Shown piece after piece: positions 15,231 to 25,152 of a stretch of 42,991 nucleotides of DNA. The notes beneath the pieces are model-generated. The model was not told where the DNA came from. It searched no databases and saw only the letters and a list, made by a program, of their open reading frames with translations. Numbering within the stretch: the first letter of the stretch is position 1; each line of letters begins with the position of its first letter. Both the position numbers and the translations under genes were made by a program. Source of the stretch: Prevotella sp. (GTDB lineage Bacteria > Bacteroidota > Bacteroidia > Bacteroidales > Bacteroidaceae); NCBI GenBank assembly GCA_017460515.1, contig JAFUAY010000006.1, forward strand, positions 1 through 42,991, given 5' to 3'.

Positions 15231-15695
15231 TTACTTAAAATTCAAAACATACTTTGTCGACTTCACCTCGTCCATAGAGAACTCTTTGTCGACCTCCACC
15301 TTGACAGGGCGCTTCTTGCCTTCGGGAATCTGCTTCTCGGTTGTGGTCAGCGTGAACATACGCCCCTCAACAGCCTTCAGCACACCCGACAGTTTCTTTC
15401 CATCGGCGGTAAGCACTTCTACCTCATCGCCCACATGGTTCTGATACTGCTGTTCTACCTTAAACGGCTGACCGAGTCCGGCCGAGCCTACCTCCAGTTC
15501 ATAATCGCCGAGTTCATCACCCAACTGCTCTTGCAGATAACGGCTCAGTTCGGCACAGTCTTCAATCCATACTCCTTCTTTGTGATCGATTTCAACGACG
15601 ATACGATCGCCATCCATCACAATGTCTACCAGGAAGTAGTCGCCCTTCTTCAGCCACTCTTCCACTAACGTCTTAATTGTGTCCTTGTTGATCAT
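15231..15695 (-). CDS. rimP: Ribosome maturation factor RimP
   Basis: A 154-residue cytosolic protein needed for maturation of the 30S subunit. The N-terminal alpha/beta domain (FLVDIVMDGDRIVVEIDHKE, then IEDCAELSRYLQEQL) and the motif YELEVGSAGLGQPF correspond to the conserved RimP segment that usually reads LEVSSPG. The C-terminal SH3-like domain covers about 85-154. It is the first gene of the operon and has a perfect promoter 64 bases upstream. The GSAGL variant in place of SSPGL is common in this phylum. Confidence 0.95.
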   Translation of the reverse strand: MINKDTIKTLVEEWLKKGDYFLVDIVMDGDRIVVEIDHKEGVWIEDCAELSRYLQEQLGDELGDYELEVGSAGLGQPFKVEQQYQNHVGDEVEVLTADGKKLSGVLKAVEGRMFTLTTTEKQIPEGKKRPVKVEVDKEFSMDEVKSTKYVLNFK

Positions 15696-15758
15696 TCGAT
15701 GATTATTTATAACAGAAATGAGGAGCTCTTGTCAAGCCCCTCATTCCACTGAACGCTG

Positions 15759-15790
15759 CAAAGGTACGAATAAACACGCAACTATGCAAA
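15759..15790 (-). promoter_or_regulatory. Promoter of the rimP-nusA-infB operon
   Basis: On the minus strand TTTG (15787-15790), a 20-base spacer and TACCTTTG (15759-15766) match the Bacteroidetes consensus exactly. The 5' leader to the rimP ATG is then about 55 bases. Confidence 0.85.
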
Positions 15791-15863
15791 TAATTCGACC
15801 AAAAAGTACACTTTTGACACAATAATTAATATATTGTCCTGCAAAAAGTACCTGTTCAAGGTC

Positions 15864-17669
15864 TTATTTTCCTAATCCGAGCTTACCGTTCCAGTTCAGG
15901 AACCAGGTATTCTTGTCGGTCAGATCTTTCGTAATCTCAGACTTCACCGTCCCAATATTAGTATCGCCACGGCGAGCATAAACTCTGTCTGCCAGGAACG
16001 AAGGATCGTTACGGCGCAATGCCATACGCATCAGGTCATAGAAACGATGTCCCTCGAAAACAAACTCAAGAGCGCCCTCGGTAAGAATCATACGCTCAAT
16101 ACTGTCGACCTGAAGTGCCAAAGTATCACCCGTAGTGAATACAGGGAACTTATAGTTGGCATTAGCACGCGAGTCACCTGAACCGCGGCTATGGATACCC
16201 TGTGTAGTGGTAGCATAGTCGGAACCTTCGAGTGCATAGTACTGGTCGGAGAAATCAAACTGATTGATATATGCCGAGTCGGCTGCTGTACGATAGTATG
16301 AGAGTACCTCATTCTTGATGACGCTGTTGTTAACACCCGACTCCAAGAACTTAAAGGCGAAACGAGGATAACCAGCACGGTTCAACGCTTCAGCCATGTG
16401 CAGGTAGACCATCTGACGGCGCCAGATACCTACATTGCGTGAACGGAACTTACCAATTGCCTGAGCAGTCAGAATCTCATTGTTCTTGCCACGGAAGTTT
16501 TCTTCTGTTATCCAGTAAGTAGCCAGGCGGAGGTCGCCGGTCAAGTGACGCTCCAGTCCCTTCGGAACGAAGATGGTGTCAAAAGTAGTAGTTACCATAC
16601 AGTAGTCCTGAGCCTCAGAGATACCAATCATCCTGGCTGAAGGCACGATGCTGACATGATAGTCGTTCTCATCGCGAGAGTTGTAGAGTTTACGCAACTG
16701 GTTGAAACGAGGATTCGGCACTGAGTCGTACTCATTAGAGATGGGAATCATCGTGATCTGTTCACCATATTTAGCATAACTCTCGCCAGCAAAAGAATAG
16801 CCACCATACGTAAGCCAACTGTTATAGTTCCAGGTGGTCAGCTGTTGATATCCCCATGATGCCATGTTGGTTCCCGTGGGATAGTAATCGTTCATACCGT
16901 TGCGGGTATTGATATAACGATAGTAGTTCAGTGCTGCCTCACGATAGTTTTCTGCCCAGAGGTTCAGCTCACCCAAGAGGATATAGAGGGGGAAGAAGCT
17001 GAGACGGGTATCGGCGCTGCCAATGGTTCCATACATAGGATATTCGGCAGCATAGAGAGGAACCAGCGGATTGAGGTCGGCAATGAGTTCATTGCACAAC
17101 TGCTTGATGTCGAGCAGAGGATACTGGTCCTCATTATCGGCATCCTGCTTGGTCAGGATAGGCGTAGTGACATAGCGCACCTGTCCGTAGTTCAGTGCCA
17201 ACTGCAGGTAGGTCCAGGCACGATAGGCCTTGACAGCAGCCCACTCACGCATGAAGATATACTCATTTCGGTTATTCTTCAAGTCGGTCTTGGCATTGGC
17301 AATGAAGTAGTTACAGTTGTTAATGACAGCATAATAGTCACGTGGAGAATTATAGATATTGTCATTATCAATATTGAAATTGGCAATCTGACGCACATTG
17401 GCCGGTGCATAGTCGGTAATGGTGACCAGGTCTCCACGCAACTCACCCAGCAGGATGGTACGGTCGGCCAGCGCCTGCAACTTATCCATGATACCAGTCA
17501 CAGAATAGATGGTGTCGACGGCATTGTCCAAGTGGTCCTTATCGGCATAGATGATATGGTCAGATTCCTGCTCGAAGAAGTCCTCACAACTGGTAAAGAG
17601 GAGAGAGGAAAGAGGAAAGAGGAGCGTGAACAGTCCTGCTATCGCCTTTTTATTGTTTATTGTAATCAT
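15864..17669 (-). CDS. SusD/RagB-type surface lipoprotein (second SusCD pair)
   Basis: About 601 residues from the preferred start at 17669, which begins a lipoprotein signal with lipobox FTSC before EDFFEQES. The frame is open to 17699, but that start lies inside an A/T repeat. SusD proteins sit on the SusC barrel as a lid and capture ligand. The family architecture is visible: TPR-like helices in the first half (EWAAVKAYRAWTYLQLALNY) and the C-terminal region with LEFVFEGHRFYDLMRMALRR, a hallmark of SusD/RagB. It lies 37 bases after its partner SusC gene, which carries an internal stop. If the SusC is dead, this SusD has lost its partner unless another SusC substitutes. The ligand is unknown. 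It is the last gene of the FAS1/SusCD array. Confidence 0.9.
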   Translation of the reverse strand: MITINNKKAIAGLFTLLFPLSSLLFTSCEDFFEQESDHIIYADKDHLDNAVDTIYSVTGIMDKLQALADRTILLGELRGDLVTITDYAPANVRQIANFNIDNDNIYNSPRDYYAVINNCNYFIANAKTDLKNNRNEYIFMREWAAVKAYRAWTYLQLALNYGQVRYVTTPILTKQDADNEDQYPLLDIKQLCNELIADLNPLVPLYAAEYPMYGTIGSADTRLSFFPLYILLGELNLWAENYREAALNYYRYINTRNGMNDYYPTGTNMASWGYQQLTTWNYNSWLTYGGYSFAGESYAKYGEQITMIPISNEYDSVPNPRFNQLRKLYNSRDENDYHVSIVPSARMIGISEAQDYCMVTTTFDTIFVPKGLERHLTGDLRLATYWITEENFRGKNNEILTAQAIGKFRSRNVGIWRRQMVYLHMAEALNRAGYPRFAFKFLESGVNNSVIKNEVLSYYRTAADSAYINQFDFSDQYYALEGSDYATTTQGIHSRGSGDSRANANYKFPVFTTGDTLALQVDSIERMILTEGALEFVFEGHRFYDLMRMALRRNDPSFLADRVYARRGDTNIGTVKSEITKDLTDKNTWFLNWNGKLGLGK

Positions 17670-17670
17670 A

Positions 17671-17701
17671 ATTTTCAATTTTCTATTTTCAATTTTCAAT
17701 T
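17671..17701. repeat. Short A/T decamer repeat between susC and susD
   Basis: A cluster of imperfect copies of ATTTTCAATT (ATTTTCAATT, TTCTATTTTC, AATTTTCAAT) fills the gap between the interrupted SusC and its SusD. It provides an alternative ATG for SusD. No stable structure is expected, and it may be a slippage-prone spacer. Confidence 0.5.
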
Positions 17702-17706
17702 ATTTC

Positions 17707-18726
17707 TTACAGGTTAATCTTGATACCTGCCACAAACGAACGGCTCTGTGCCAACTGACCCATATCGATGCCCTGACCGAGAACGGAATTTGAAGAGGCA
17801 AATTCAGGATCGCTACCCAGATACTTCGTCAGCGTAAACACGTTGTTAGCCTGTACCCAGAACTGAAGTCCCTGCAGGAACTCAGACTTAATGGGAAGGT
17901 CATAGCTCAGGGTCACTGACTTCAGACGCAGATAAGAGCCATCCTCAATCCAACGGTCAGAGAAACGAGAGTTACCCATTGGATCCTGGAACGTGATGCG
18001 AGGCATATCGGTCACCTGACCTTCAATCTGCCAGCGCTGTGTCATGGCTGCGGTCTGGTTCATGAAACGGCTACCCTCCTCCAGCTGTTGACGCATGTAG
18101 TTATAGACGTCGTTACCCAACGAGTAGTTGAAACGGGCGTCAAGCTTCAGGCGCTTCCAGGAGAATGAGGTAAAGATGTTACCATAGATATCAGGATTGG
18201 GGTCACCAATCACGGTACGGTCATACTCATTGATTTCACCAGCATTTCCGTGTGTCTGGTCGAGGTCGGCAAACTTTACGTCACCTGCCTTGAAGTAAGT
18301 ACGGCTGATACCGTTATCACCAAGGATATAACGTCCGGCAGCAGCAGCCTCCTCGGATGTAGAGAAGACGCCCTCCGTCTTATAACCATAGAACAGGTTG
18401 GCAGCCTTGCCCACCTTCGTCAGGATAGTAGCTCCACCAACGGTGGTAAGAACCTGGTCCTGACCATCGCCCAAAGATACCATCTCGTTCTTGTAGTGAC
18501 CTACGCTGGCACCAACCTCCCACTGGAAGTCTTTCAACGCCAATACCTTGAACATAGCAGTGACGTCGAAGCCAGTGTTCTTCATCTTACCACCATTAGA
18601 CCAGTTCTGGTCAAGACCTGTCAGATAGCCCAGGGCCTGATAGGTGAGCAGGTTATCGGTAGTAGAACTGAAGTAGTTGGCACTCAAGTGCAAGCGGTTG
18701 TTCAGCAAACTGGTCTCGATACCCAC
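17707..18726 (-). pseudogene. C-terminal part of SusC-type TonB-dependent receptor, after an internal stop
   Basis: This 339-residue stretch is the end of the beta barrel of a SusC-type receptor. It includes GYLTGLDQNWSNGGKMKNTG, the conserved turn of the last third of SusC, and ends with RSFVAGIKINL, a typical barrel-closing strand with a terminal hydrophobic residue. It is in the same reading frame as the upstream part and separated from it only by the TAG codon at 18745-18747. The codons between (TTRRFNV) still read as normal SusC sequence. The apparent GTG start at 18726 is just an internal valine codon; a separate product from here would have no signal peptide and could not form a barrel alone. 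Confidence 0.85.
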
Positions 18727-18744
18727 ATTGAAGCGACGGGTGGT

Positions 18745-20961
18745 CTACCACTGGATCTCATCATTTCCGATACCGTCGAACGACAGGCTGGAAATAGACT
18801 TCAGATACTGCTTAGCACGGAAGAAGCTGCGGGCAGCATTACTGTTGATATCGTCATTACCACTGATATCATAGCCTGCTGTCAAACGCAGATAGTTCAC
18901 CAAACCAATCTCAGCCATCCAAGGCTCGTTGCTGACTACCCATGAACCCTGAACACCAGGGAAGATGCCCCAACCTACACCGAACATCTTCATACCTGCT
19001 TCCTTACCAAAGCGAGAAGATGCCTCAGCTGTCAGGTTAGCCTGCAGATAGTAGCGGCTCTTGTAGTTATAGTTAGCCTGTGCATACCAAGCCAGCGAGT
19101 TCCAATCCTCTGTCTCACCAACGGTATTGGCAAAAAGCAGACCTGAATGCATGAACGGGGTCTTATCAGAACCAGTATTGTAACCATACTGCTGGTTTAC
19201 CTTGAAACTCTCAAAGAGCATGCGAGCACCACCGAACACGGTAACATCATGTGCACCGTAACGGTTGTTCCAGGTCAGACGGGTATCACTGTACACACTG
19301 TTCTGCTTAGAAGCGAGTGAACGAACCTCGTTCTCCACCGTATTACCCACATTCGATACATAATAGCTGGGCACACCATTCAGAGGAATGTAGTATTTCT
19401 CACTGGTGTTTACCAAAGAATAGCTGAAGTGCTCCTGTAGCGACAAGTGATTATTAAAGCTATACTTCGGTGCAACGGCAATGTTGAGCAGTGAGTTCTC
19501 GAAGCGGTTCTTGTTTTCTGCCTCAGCATACTCGTTCAACGCTGCAGGGTTAGCCAATTGCCAGTTGTAGTTAGGATAGTCTACCAACGCCTGTTTCAGA
19601 TAGGTCTCATCATCAATCTCCCACTGACTGTCAGAGAAACGACCCTGACCGTAGCTATAAGGATTGAGGAAAGGACTCTTCACGTAGGCCAGGAATGAGG
19701 GAGATGTAGGTGTTCCCTCGGTATAGCTGGTAGGAGCACCGTCATCACGGATGTCACGAGTCTGGTTACTGAATGAAGCATCGAACTTCACCCAGAACTT
19801 ATCGGTCAGCGTGATATCGGTATTGAAGCGGATGTTCAGACGGTTCAGGTCATTCTCCTTGAGCGTGCTCTGTCCCATCATGTAGTTCACTGACAGGTTG
19901 TAGTTAGCCACAGCATCACCACCTTCTACATTAATACCATAGTTCTGTGTAATAGCCTCACGGTAGACATAGTCTTTCCAGTCGGTGTTATTGCCATGAT
20001 ATATGGGATAGTAGTAAGAGTTGTTCTCATCAAGGAACTGGAAGTCGCTCAACTTCGTTCCTGTAGTGCGAAGCAAGTCAGATGCATAGTTACGGTACTG
20101 GTCTTCGTTCATCATCGAGATAAACTTCGGCTTCAGCGTAATACCGGCAGAAGCGGTAGCCGTAATACGGGTAGCCATGCTCTTTGAACGCTTGGTCTCA
20201 ATGAGGATGACGCCGTTAGCACCCTTGGCACCGTAGAGAGCAGTACCATTGCGCATCACGGTTACGTTCTGAACATCCAGCATAGAGATGTTGGAAAGGA
20301 TGTCATTATAGAAGCCGCCGTGCAGCATGGTGCGTCCATACTGTTGCTCCATGGGTACACCGTCGACAACAATCAGAGGCTGAGCACTCACATTCAGTGA
20401 GTTCAGACCATTCATGAAGATAGTACCACCCACACCGTTGGTTCCGTTGTGCATCGTAGTACGAGCCACGGCACCCAACTGCTTCTGGATTTCTTCCTTC
20501 ACATTGGTTGCAGTTGAATATTTGAAGCCACTGGCAGCATAATCACTGCGCACATTCATTTCCTTACTATATTCAGGAGTGAACATGGCAGAGTAGAGTG
20601 CCACTTCAAACTGTTCTTCACCAGAACGCAGCGCCAAACGAACGGGATTGAAGTCGGGAGCTGATACGAACACGGCCGTTGCCATCTGAGGAACCTGCAG
20701 TTCGTAGGTGCCATCATCTTCGGTAAGCACACTATAACCTGCGAAATCCACCGTCTGCAACATTGCACCTGAGATCGGCTTACCTGTAGCGGCATCGATG
20801 ACACGACCTTTCACCGTACGCGTAGCATAATCCTTGCGCACTACGGTCTTTTTCTTCGTCACCTCTTCGGCCTCGTTCTCATCAAAGTCTTCGTCCTGTG
20901 CTGACAGGCTTAGCGGGAATGCCATCAGCAGCGAAAGTCCAAATAAGATATATCGTTTCAT
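18745..20961 (-). pseudogene. N-terminal part of SusC-type TonB-dependent receptor, ending at an amber codon
   Basis: From the preferred ATG at 20961 the protein begins with a signal peptide (MKRYILFGLSLLMAFPLSLS). It then has an acidic/basic spacer (AEEVTKKKTVVRKD), a carboxypeptidase-like regulatory domain (VKGRVIDAATGKPISGAMLQ), the plug domain (QPLIVVDGVPMEQQYG, LYGAKGANGVILIETKR) and about half of the barrel. It stops at TAG 18745-18747 directly after EIQW, where related proteins normally continue E-T-T. Thus one base change from GAG to TAG would explain it. Without the barrel end the product cannot be a working receptor unless the codon is suppressed. With the C-terminal part the whole would be about 1084 residues, normal for the family. 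It follows the 605-residue FAS1 gene by about 43 bases. Confidence 0.85.
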
Positions 20962-21004
20962 ATTGTTCCTATTATGATTCTTAGGTTTCATACTTCGTTA
21001 TTCC

Positions 21005-22822
21005 TCACTCATCATTCTTCAGAGGTCCAAACTCCTGGGGTCGGAAGATGATGCAGTCAATACGCATGGTACGGTCGTATGTCTCAGTGGGGTCATAGTC
21101 AACCCAGTTCAAGACACGCAACTGCACCTGAGAACGGGTACCCCATGAACAGGTGGGGAATTCTACGCCCTGAGCCACACAGATGGTATCCACATCCTGA
21201 CCGCTGCCATAGCCCTTGCCCAGCGTACCGTCAAAGTCACCCAGGAAGTACTGTGGCTGGTCAAAGATAGACGAACGGTTGTCTGAAATAGAGTCGCGCT
21301 CAGGTCCATAACCATCCAGCTCCTTATACAGACGGGAGATGTAGAAGTAAGAAGGTTTCTTCTCAGCCTCCGTGACCAGTGTGTCAACGGCATCGGCTGG
21401 TACAGTAACCATATAGATATCGTACTTCACGCCCGACAACACATTCGGAATCAAGAAAGTGATCTCAGGGTCAGAGATAGAACGGTCATAAGGATAAATC
21501 TCCAGGTAAGAGTTGTTCGACACCTTATTATAATACTTACTATAGGTAGGAATCGATCTTGCCACCGTACGGCGAAGTGTCTGTTTGTCGTCTACGATAA
21601 TACGGGATGCACGTTCAGCGTCAACAACAATACTTCTCAGGAAGGTCTCGCGCTTAGAAATATTCCACTGATTGGTCTTCAGCATCACACCATTACTGCA
21701 CTGAATGCGTTCTGCACCATAGAAGATACCACCGGCAGCAAACGGATCGCGAGGCTCTTTGAGGGTACCATACTGATAGTAATGGAGGCTGTCGCTACCC
21801 CAACCGCTCTTACGATACTTATACTCAAGAGCACCTTCCGACATCAGTGAGTCAATCTGAGTGCCTGAAGAGAGGTAATTCTTCAAGGGCAGATTCTTAC
21901 TCATACTGAACAGACCGCCCATTGCAATCTGAACGCGAGGCATGTACCAGCGCAAAGAGTCGTACTTGTCTACCTGCTCATGATACATGAAATAAGGTGA
22001 GTAGTCATCAATCAGCTGTTTAGCCAAGGTATTGTCAGGAACGAGCATCCAGAAAGTGCTATCCTCGTCATTGATTTGACCAACACTATAGAACAACTCG
22101 TTATACTTGATCATCACAGAGTCAAGATAAGTTGTCTTACCATTCACAATATCACCAGGGACACTGGACTCCTCATCCAGCTCATAGCGGTAGTAACGCT
22201 TGTCGTACCAGAAATTGTACATGCTGTCCAATCCATCTGGCTGTCCGTTGTTCTGCTTCTCGATATATTCGAACAGATTGTTATAGAACTCCGTAGGCTT
22301 ATCGAGCGTGAACAGTACGCCGTTCTCATAGAGTTTGTTCGAAGAGGTAATATCCTTACCGCCGAACTTATTCTGGGTCAGCACCAGATACTTGCCATTC
22401 ATCATAATGATGGAGTCATTGGTCTGAGAGGCCACTGAATAAGTATAACGGGCAATATGATTCTGCAGGAACTCCTTGATAGCGCGGTTCTCGGCCAGAC
22501 GGACGCCTGCCTTTACCTCGCTGTTATACAAGTCAATAACACTCTGGGCATCTTCAGCTGAGAAGTTGTTATTCGTCGGTGCAAAGACGGTGAATGCCTG
22601 TGTACTCTGTAAGGCCTTGTCGTATCCGCAGGCCTTGGCAACGTTGCAGAAATTACTCAGTTCGGGATTCTGCTGCATAGCCTGCCAAATAGTACCGCTG
22701 TTTGTACCTGCCAATGCGCTATCACTATAATGATCATCCCACTGGTCGTTACAAGCGGCAAGGGTGAGGGTGGCCAAGGCCAGCCCTAACACCTTCTTAT
22801 TATATTTGAGAAATCTTTTCAT
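21005..22822 (-). CDS. FAS1 (fasciclin) domain surface lipoprotein, 605 residues
   Basis: Begins MKRFLKYNKKVLGLALATLT with lipobox LAAC before NDQWDD, a lipoprotein with acidic residues after the cysteine. The first fasciclin-like domain is at about 45-180, with the FAS1 signature ALQSTQAFTVFAPTNNNFS and a later NHIARYTYS segment. A second, more divergent one starts near FWMLVPDNTLAKQLID (about 260). The C-terminal third (SDPEITFLIPNVLSGVKYDI) is beta-rich and may be a binding domain. FAS1 domains are extracellular adhesion and ligand-binding folds without known enzymatic activity. The gene sits between another FAS1 gene and the interrupted SusC, so it probably works at the surface with the SusCD complex. 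The ligand is unknown. Confidence 0.8.
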   Translation of the reverse strand: MKRFLKYNKKVLGLALATLTLAACNDQWDDHYSDSALAGTNSGTIWQAMQQNPELSNFCNVAKACGYDKALQSTQAFTVFAPTNNNFSAEDAQSVIDLYNSEVKAGVRLAENRAIKEFLQNHIARYTYSVASQTNDSIIMMNGKYLVLTQNKFGGKDITSSNKLYENGVLFTLDKPTEFYNNLFEYIEKQNNGQPDGLDSMYNFWYDKRYYRYELDEESSVPGDIVNGKTTYLDSVMIKYNELFYSVGQINDEDSTFWMLVPDNTLAKQLIDDYSPYFMYHEQVDKYDSLRWYMPRVQIAMGGLFSMSKNLPLKNYLSSGTQIDSLMSEGALEYKYRKSGWGSDSLHYYQYGTLKEPRDPFAAGGIFYGAERIQCSNGVMLKTNQWNISKRETFLRSIVVDAERASRIIVDDKQTLRRTVARSIPTYSKYYNKVSNNSYLEIYPYDRSISDPEITFLIPNVLSGVKYDIYMVTVPADAVDTLVTEAEKKPSYFYISRLYKELDGYGPERDSISDNRSSIFDQPQYFLGDFDGTLGKGYGSGQDVDTICVAQGVEFPTCSWGTRSQVQLRVLNWVDYDPTETYDRTMRIDCIIFRPQEFGPLKNDE

Positions 22823-22918
22823 AACTATCTATTTAAGCTATTTAAGTGTGGTAGCCGCTTGGCGATGCTTTCACAAAGCTTAGCGACTGAAAGAAATTTT
22901 CACTCTCCACTTTTCACT

Positions 22919-25126
22919 TTATAGGTCATCCTCACGCATGGCACCATCGGTAACGCCATAGACGCTCTTTGGTACCACCTCGATATAGTCGAGCATACAC
23001 TCGTTCTTACCACGGAGGATATTAGTAGCCTTACGGATACGTACATAATAGTACTTGCCGGGTTCCATATCAACCGTACAGAGTACGATACGGAAAGTGG
23101 TATTGATATCGGCAAAGTGGGTCTTGGAATCCTGAGAGCCAGTACCACAACCACAGCCCCATGAACCACGATAGTAGCCCATGTTCTTCAGGACTTTCTG
23201 GTCATTTGACAGTAGGTCTTGACACTCCTGGTTAGGCTCCTTGCCCTCCTCACTGGGATAAGCCAACTCACGAACAGCCGTATATCCGGTAGCCGTCTTC
23301 GTGGTGTGGTCCTCAGCCGTGTACTCATACTTCAACTGGAAGTTGGTACCCAGCATACGGGCATTGTCCATCATCACGAACATATCGACAGGCGTACCCT
23401 GAGGATTGGTGGGCTTAGGTGTATCACCGAAGTAGAACTGTGCAATGGTACGCTCGTTCATGGCTGCATAGCCCAGGCGTACCTGATAGGTACCTGCCGT
23501 AGGCACAGGAGGCAGACGGAACGATACGTCGAAGTTACCCTGCACAATCATCTCGTCACCACTATATGACCAGTAGCTTGAACGCGGATGACGATAGATG
23601 AAGTAACCACCACTACAGGTCACACCTGTCAGGTAGCCATCGGGATACCAGTAGTTGTATCCTACCTCCGGCATCTTGTCTAGGATAGCATCCTTCTTGT
23701 GGATCTGATAGTCACCATTCATGCGGTGGCCATTGGTCATCATCTCAGGGAAGAGAGCCGACATATCTACACGCATACGTGCATTGTCTACAACGTCACG
23801 AGTCTGAGCATCGAACTTTACAATATCATCGATGTAGAAATAGAAGCCGTTCAGACCATCATTAACCAGGTTGCTCTCCACATCGTGGTGAACACGTACA
23901 CCCTCGATCTTCTCACCTACACCCTTCGTAGCATCAAAATCAAAGCGACGGTTCAAGTAATGCTGCTTCAGTACGGCAGTGCTACCTACGCCCGACTTAT
24001 CAACGGTGTACTTCTCTACCTTCAGCATGGTGTAAGGCAACATGGTCTCATACCACTCCGTGGGGTTCATGTACTTGGTAAAGATACCGAGGTCATCACG
24101 TACTGTCAGATAGGCAGGCATGTCCATCTTGCGGGGCAGAATGTGATAAGCCATGAAGCGGTAGAGCGGGTTCTTCTCGTTCTTCAGTGTTGCAGGATCA
24201 TAGCTTGTGAAAGATGCTGCATCCTGTGGGAACGTGGTGTCATAGATATTCTTTGCTGTATTGAAAAGTTCTTTCAAGGCAGTTTCTCTGCCAGCATCCG
24301 TTGAGGGGTCGGTCGTAATATAGCCCTTTTGCAACAGGATTGAGTCAGGCACCATAAAGGCAGTAAAACCATAATACTTATGTTCTGGTGAGAGGGCAAT
24401 CTCGTCAGGCTCACCACCCGAAGTATACTTCCACTGCTTGGGTTCGGGCTGAACATAGTTCTTGTCCTCATAAGCCATCATTTTCTCAGCCAGGCCGGTA
24501 CGTTCCAATGCGAGGTAGTAGAGGCTCAACTTCGGATTCTGCTTGATCAAATCTGCCACTGTCTTCATAGAGTTCTCCAGCACGCCATTGATAGGCTGGA
24601 CGATACCGTTCTCAACAGAGTCGTTCTGAGTAACGAACTCAATGATGGCCGACTTGTTCAGCATCACGACTGCATTGCCATTGGCATCTACAGTATCCTT
24701 CGCATCAATCAGACGGCCGCGCATGTTCATCACGCCACCGCTGACACTACTGAGGTCGTAAGTAGAATAGACCTTGGTAGACACCAGGTGGGTACGTGCA
24801 ATGGTATCACACTCTGATACTGACAGTTCATCTACTGAACTGCGTCCCTTCTCAGCCAGATAGCGGTTCACTGCATCATTCGACGGTGCGAAACAGGTAT
24901 AGTGTCCGTAGCTGGACAGCAAGTCCATCATACCAGCCTTCTGAACAATGGCGGTAAACTGGGTATACTGGCTACGGTTCTTCAGATAGTCGCTCATCAT
25001 CTCGCCCGTGAAAGAGTAGTAGTACTCATCGTCCGGCTCATCCGAGCAAGATGTCAGCACAGGCATTGCCATAGCAGTCATGGCAATGAGGGCAAATATT
25101 TTGTTCTTCAGTTTCATAATCTTCAT
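22919..25126 (-). CDS. FAS1 (fasciclin) domain surface lipoprotein, about 735 residues
   Basis: The frame is open to 25156; the start at 25126 (MKIMKLKNKIFALIAMTAM) gives a clean lipoprotein signal with lipobox LTSC before SDEPDDEYYY. An ATG at 25117 would also serve. A FAS1 domain lies near residues 40-180 (SYGHYTCFAPSNDAVNRYLA, then a TRTHLVSTKV-like segment near ARTHLVSTK). A second, divergent copy is around FTAFMVPDSILLQKGYI. The last 300 residues contain a carbohydrate-binding-like beta sandwich (FDVSFRLPPVPTAGTYQVRL, then EPGKYYYVRIRKAT and CMLDYIEVVPKS). The start lies 26 bases after the SusD stop, in the same operon. It is most likely an extra surface ligand-binding subunit of the uptake system. 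Confidence 0.8.
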   Translation of the reverse strand: MKIMKLKNKIFALIAMTAMAMPVLTSCSDEPDDEYYYSFTGEMMSDYLKNRSQYTQFTAIVQKAGMMDLLSSYGHYTCFAPSNDAVNRYLAEKGRSSVDELSVSECDTIARTHLVSTKVYSTYDLSSVSGGVMNMRGRLIDAKDTVDANGNAVVMLNKSAIIEFVTQNDSVENGIVQPINGVLENSMKTVADLIKQNPKLSLYYLALERTGLAEKMMAYEDKNYVQPEPKQWKYTSGGEPDEIALSPEHKYYGFTAFMVPDSILLQKGYITTDPSTDAGRETALKELFNTAKNIYDTTFPQDAASFTSYDPATLKNEKNPLYRFMAYHILPRKMDMPAYLTVRDDLGIFTKYMNPTEWYETMLPYTMLKVEKYTVDKSGVGSTAVLKQHYLNRRFDFDATKGVGEKIEGVRVHHDVESNLVNDGLNGFYFYIDDIVKFDAQTRDVVDNARMRVDMSALFPEMMTNGHRMNGDYQIHKKDAILDKMPEVGYNYWYPDGYLTGVTCSGGYFIYRHPRSSYWSYSGDEMIVQGNFDVSFRLPPVPTAGTYQVRLGYAAMNERTIAQFYFGDTPKPTNPQGTPVDMFVMMDNARMLGTNFQLKYEYTAEDHTTKTATGYTAVRELAYPSEEGKEPNQECQDLLSNDQKVLKNMGYYRGSWGCGCGTGSQDSKTHFADINTTFRIVLCTVDMEPGKYYYVRIRKATNILRGKNECMLDYIEVVPKSVYGVTDGAMREDDL

Positions 25127-25152
25127 ATCCATGATTAGTTGTTCGGAAAACA

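Noticed and set aside
17671-17699. Upstream ATG at 17699 as the SusD start.
   Set aside because: It would put a lysine-rich stretch made from the A/T repeat in front of a normal lipoprotein signal. The ATG at 17669 gives the usual signal length.
18745-18747. Amber codon in SusC as programmed recoding (stop-codon read-through).
   Set aside because: There is no conserved stimulatory structure that I can see after the TAG, only one gene in the window is affected, and a one-base change from GAG is enough. A mutation or sequence error is simpler.
22823-22918. The GCTTT/AAAGC dyad between two FAS1 genes as a terminator.
   Set aside because: The stem is five base pairs with a three-base loop and no T-run. 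The genes on both sides look co-transcribed.
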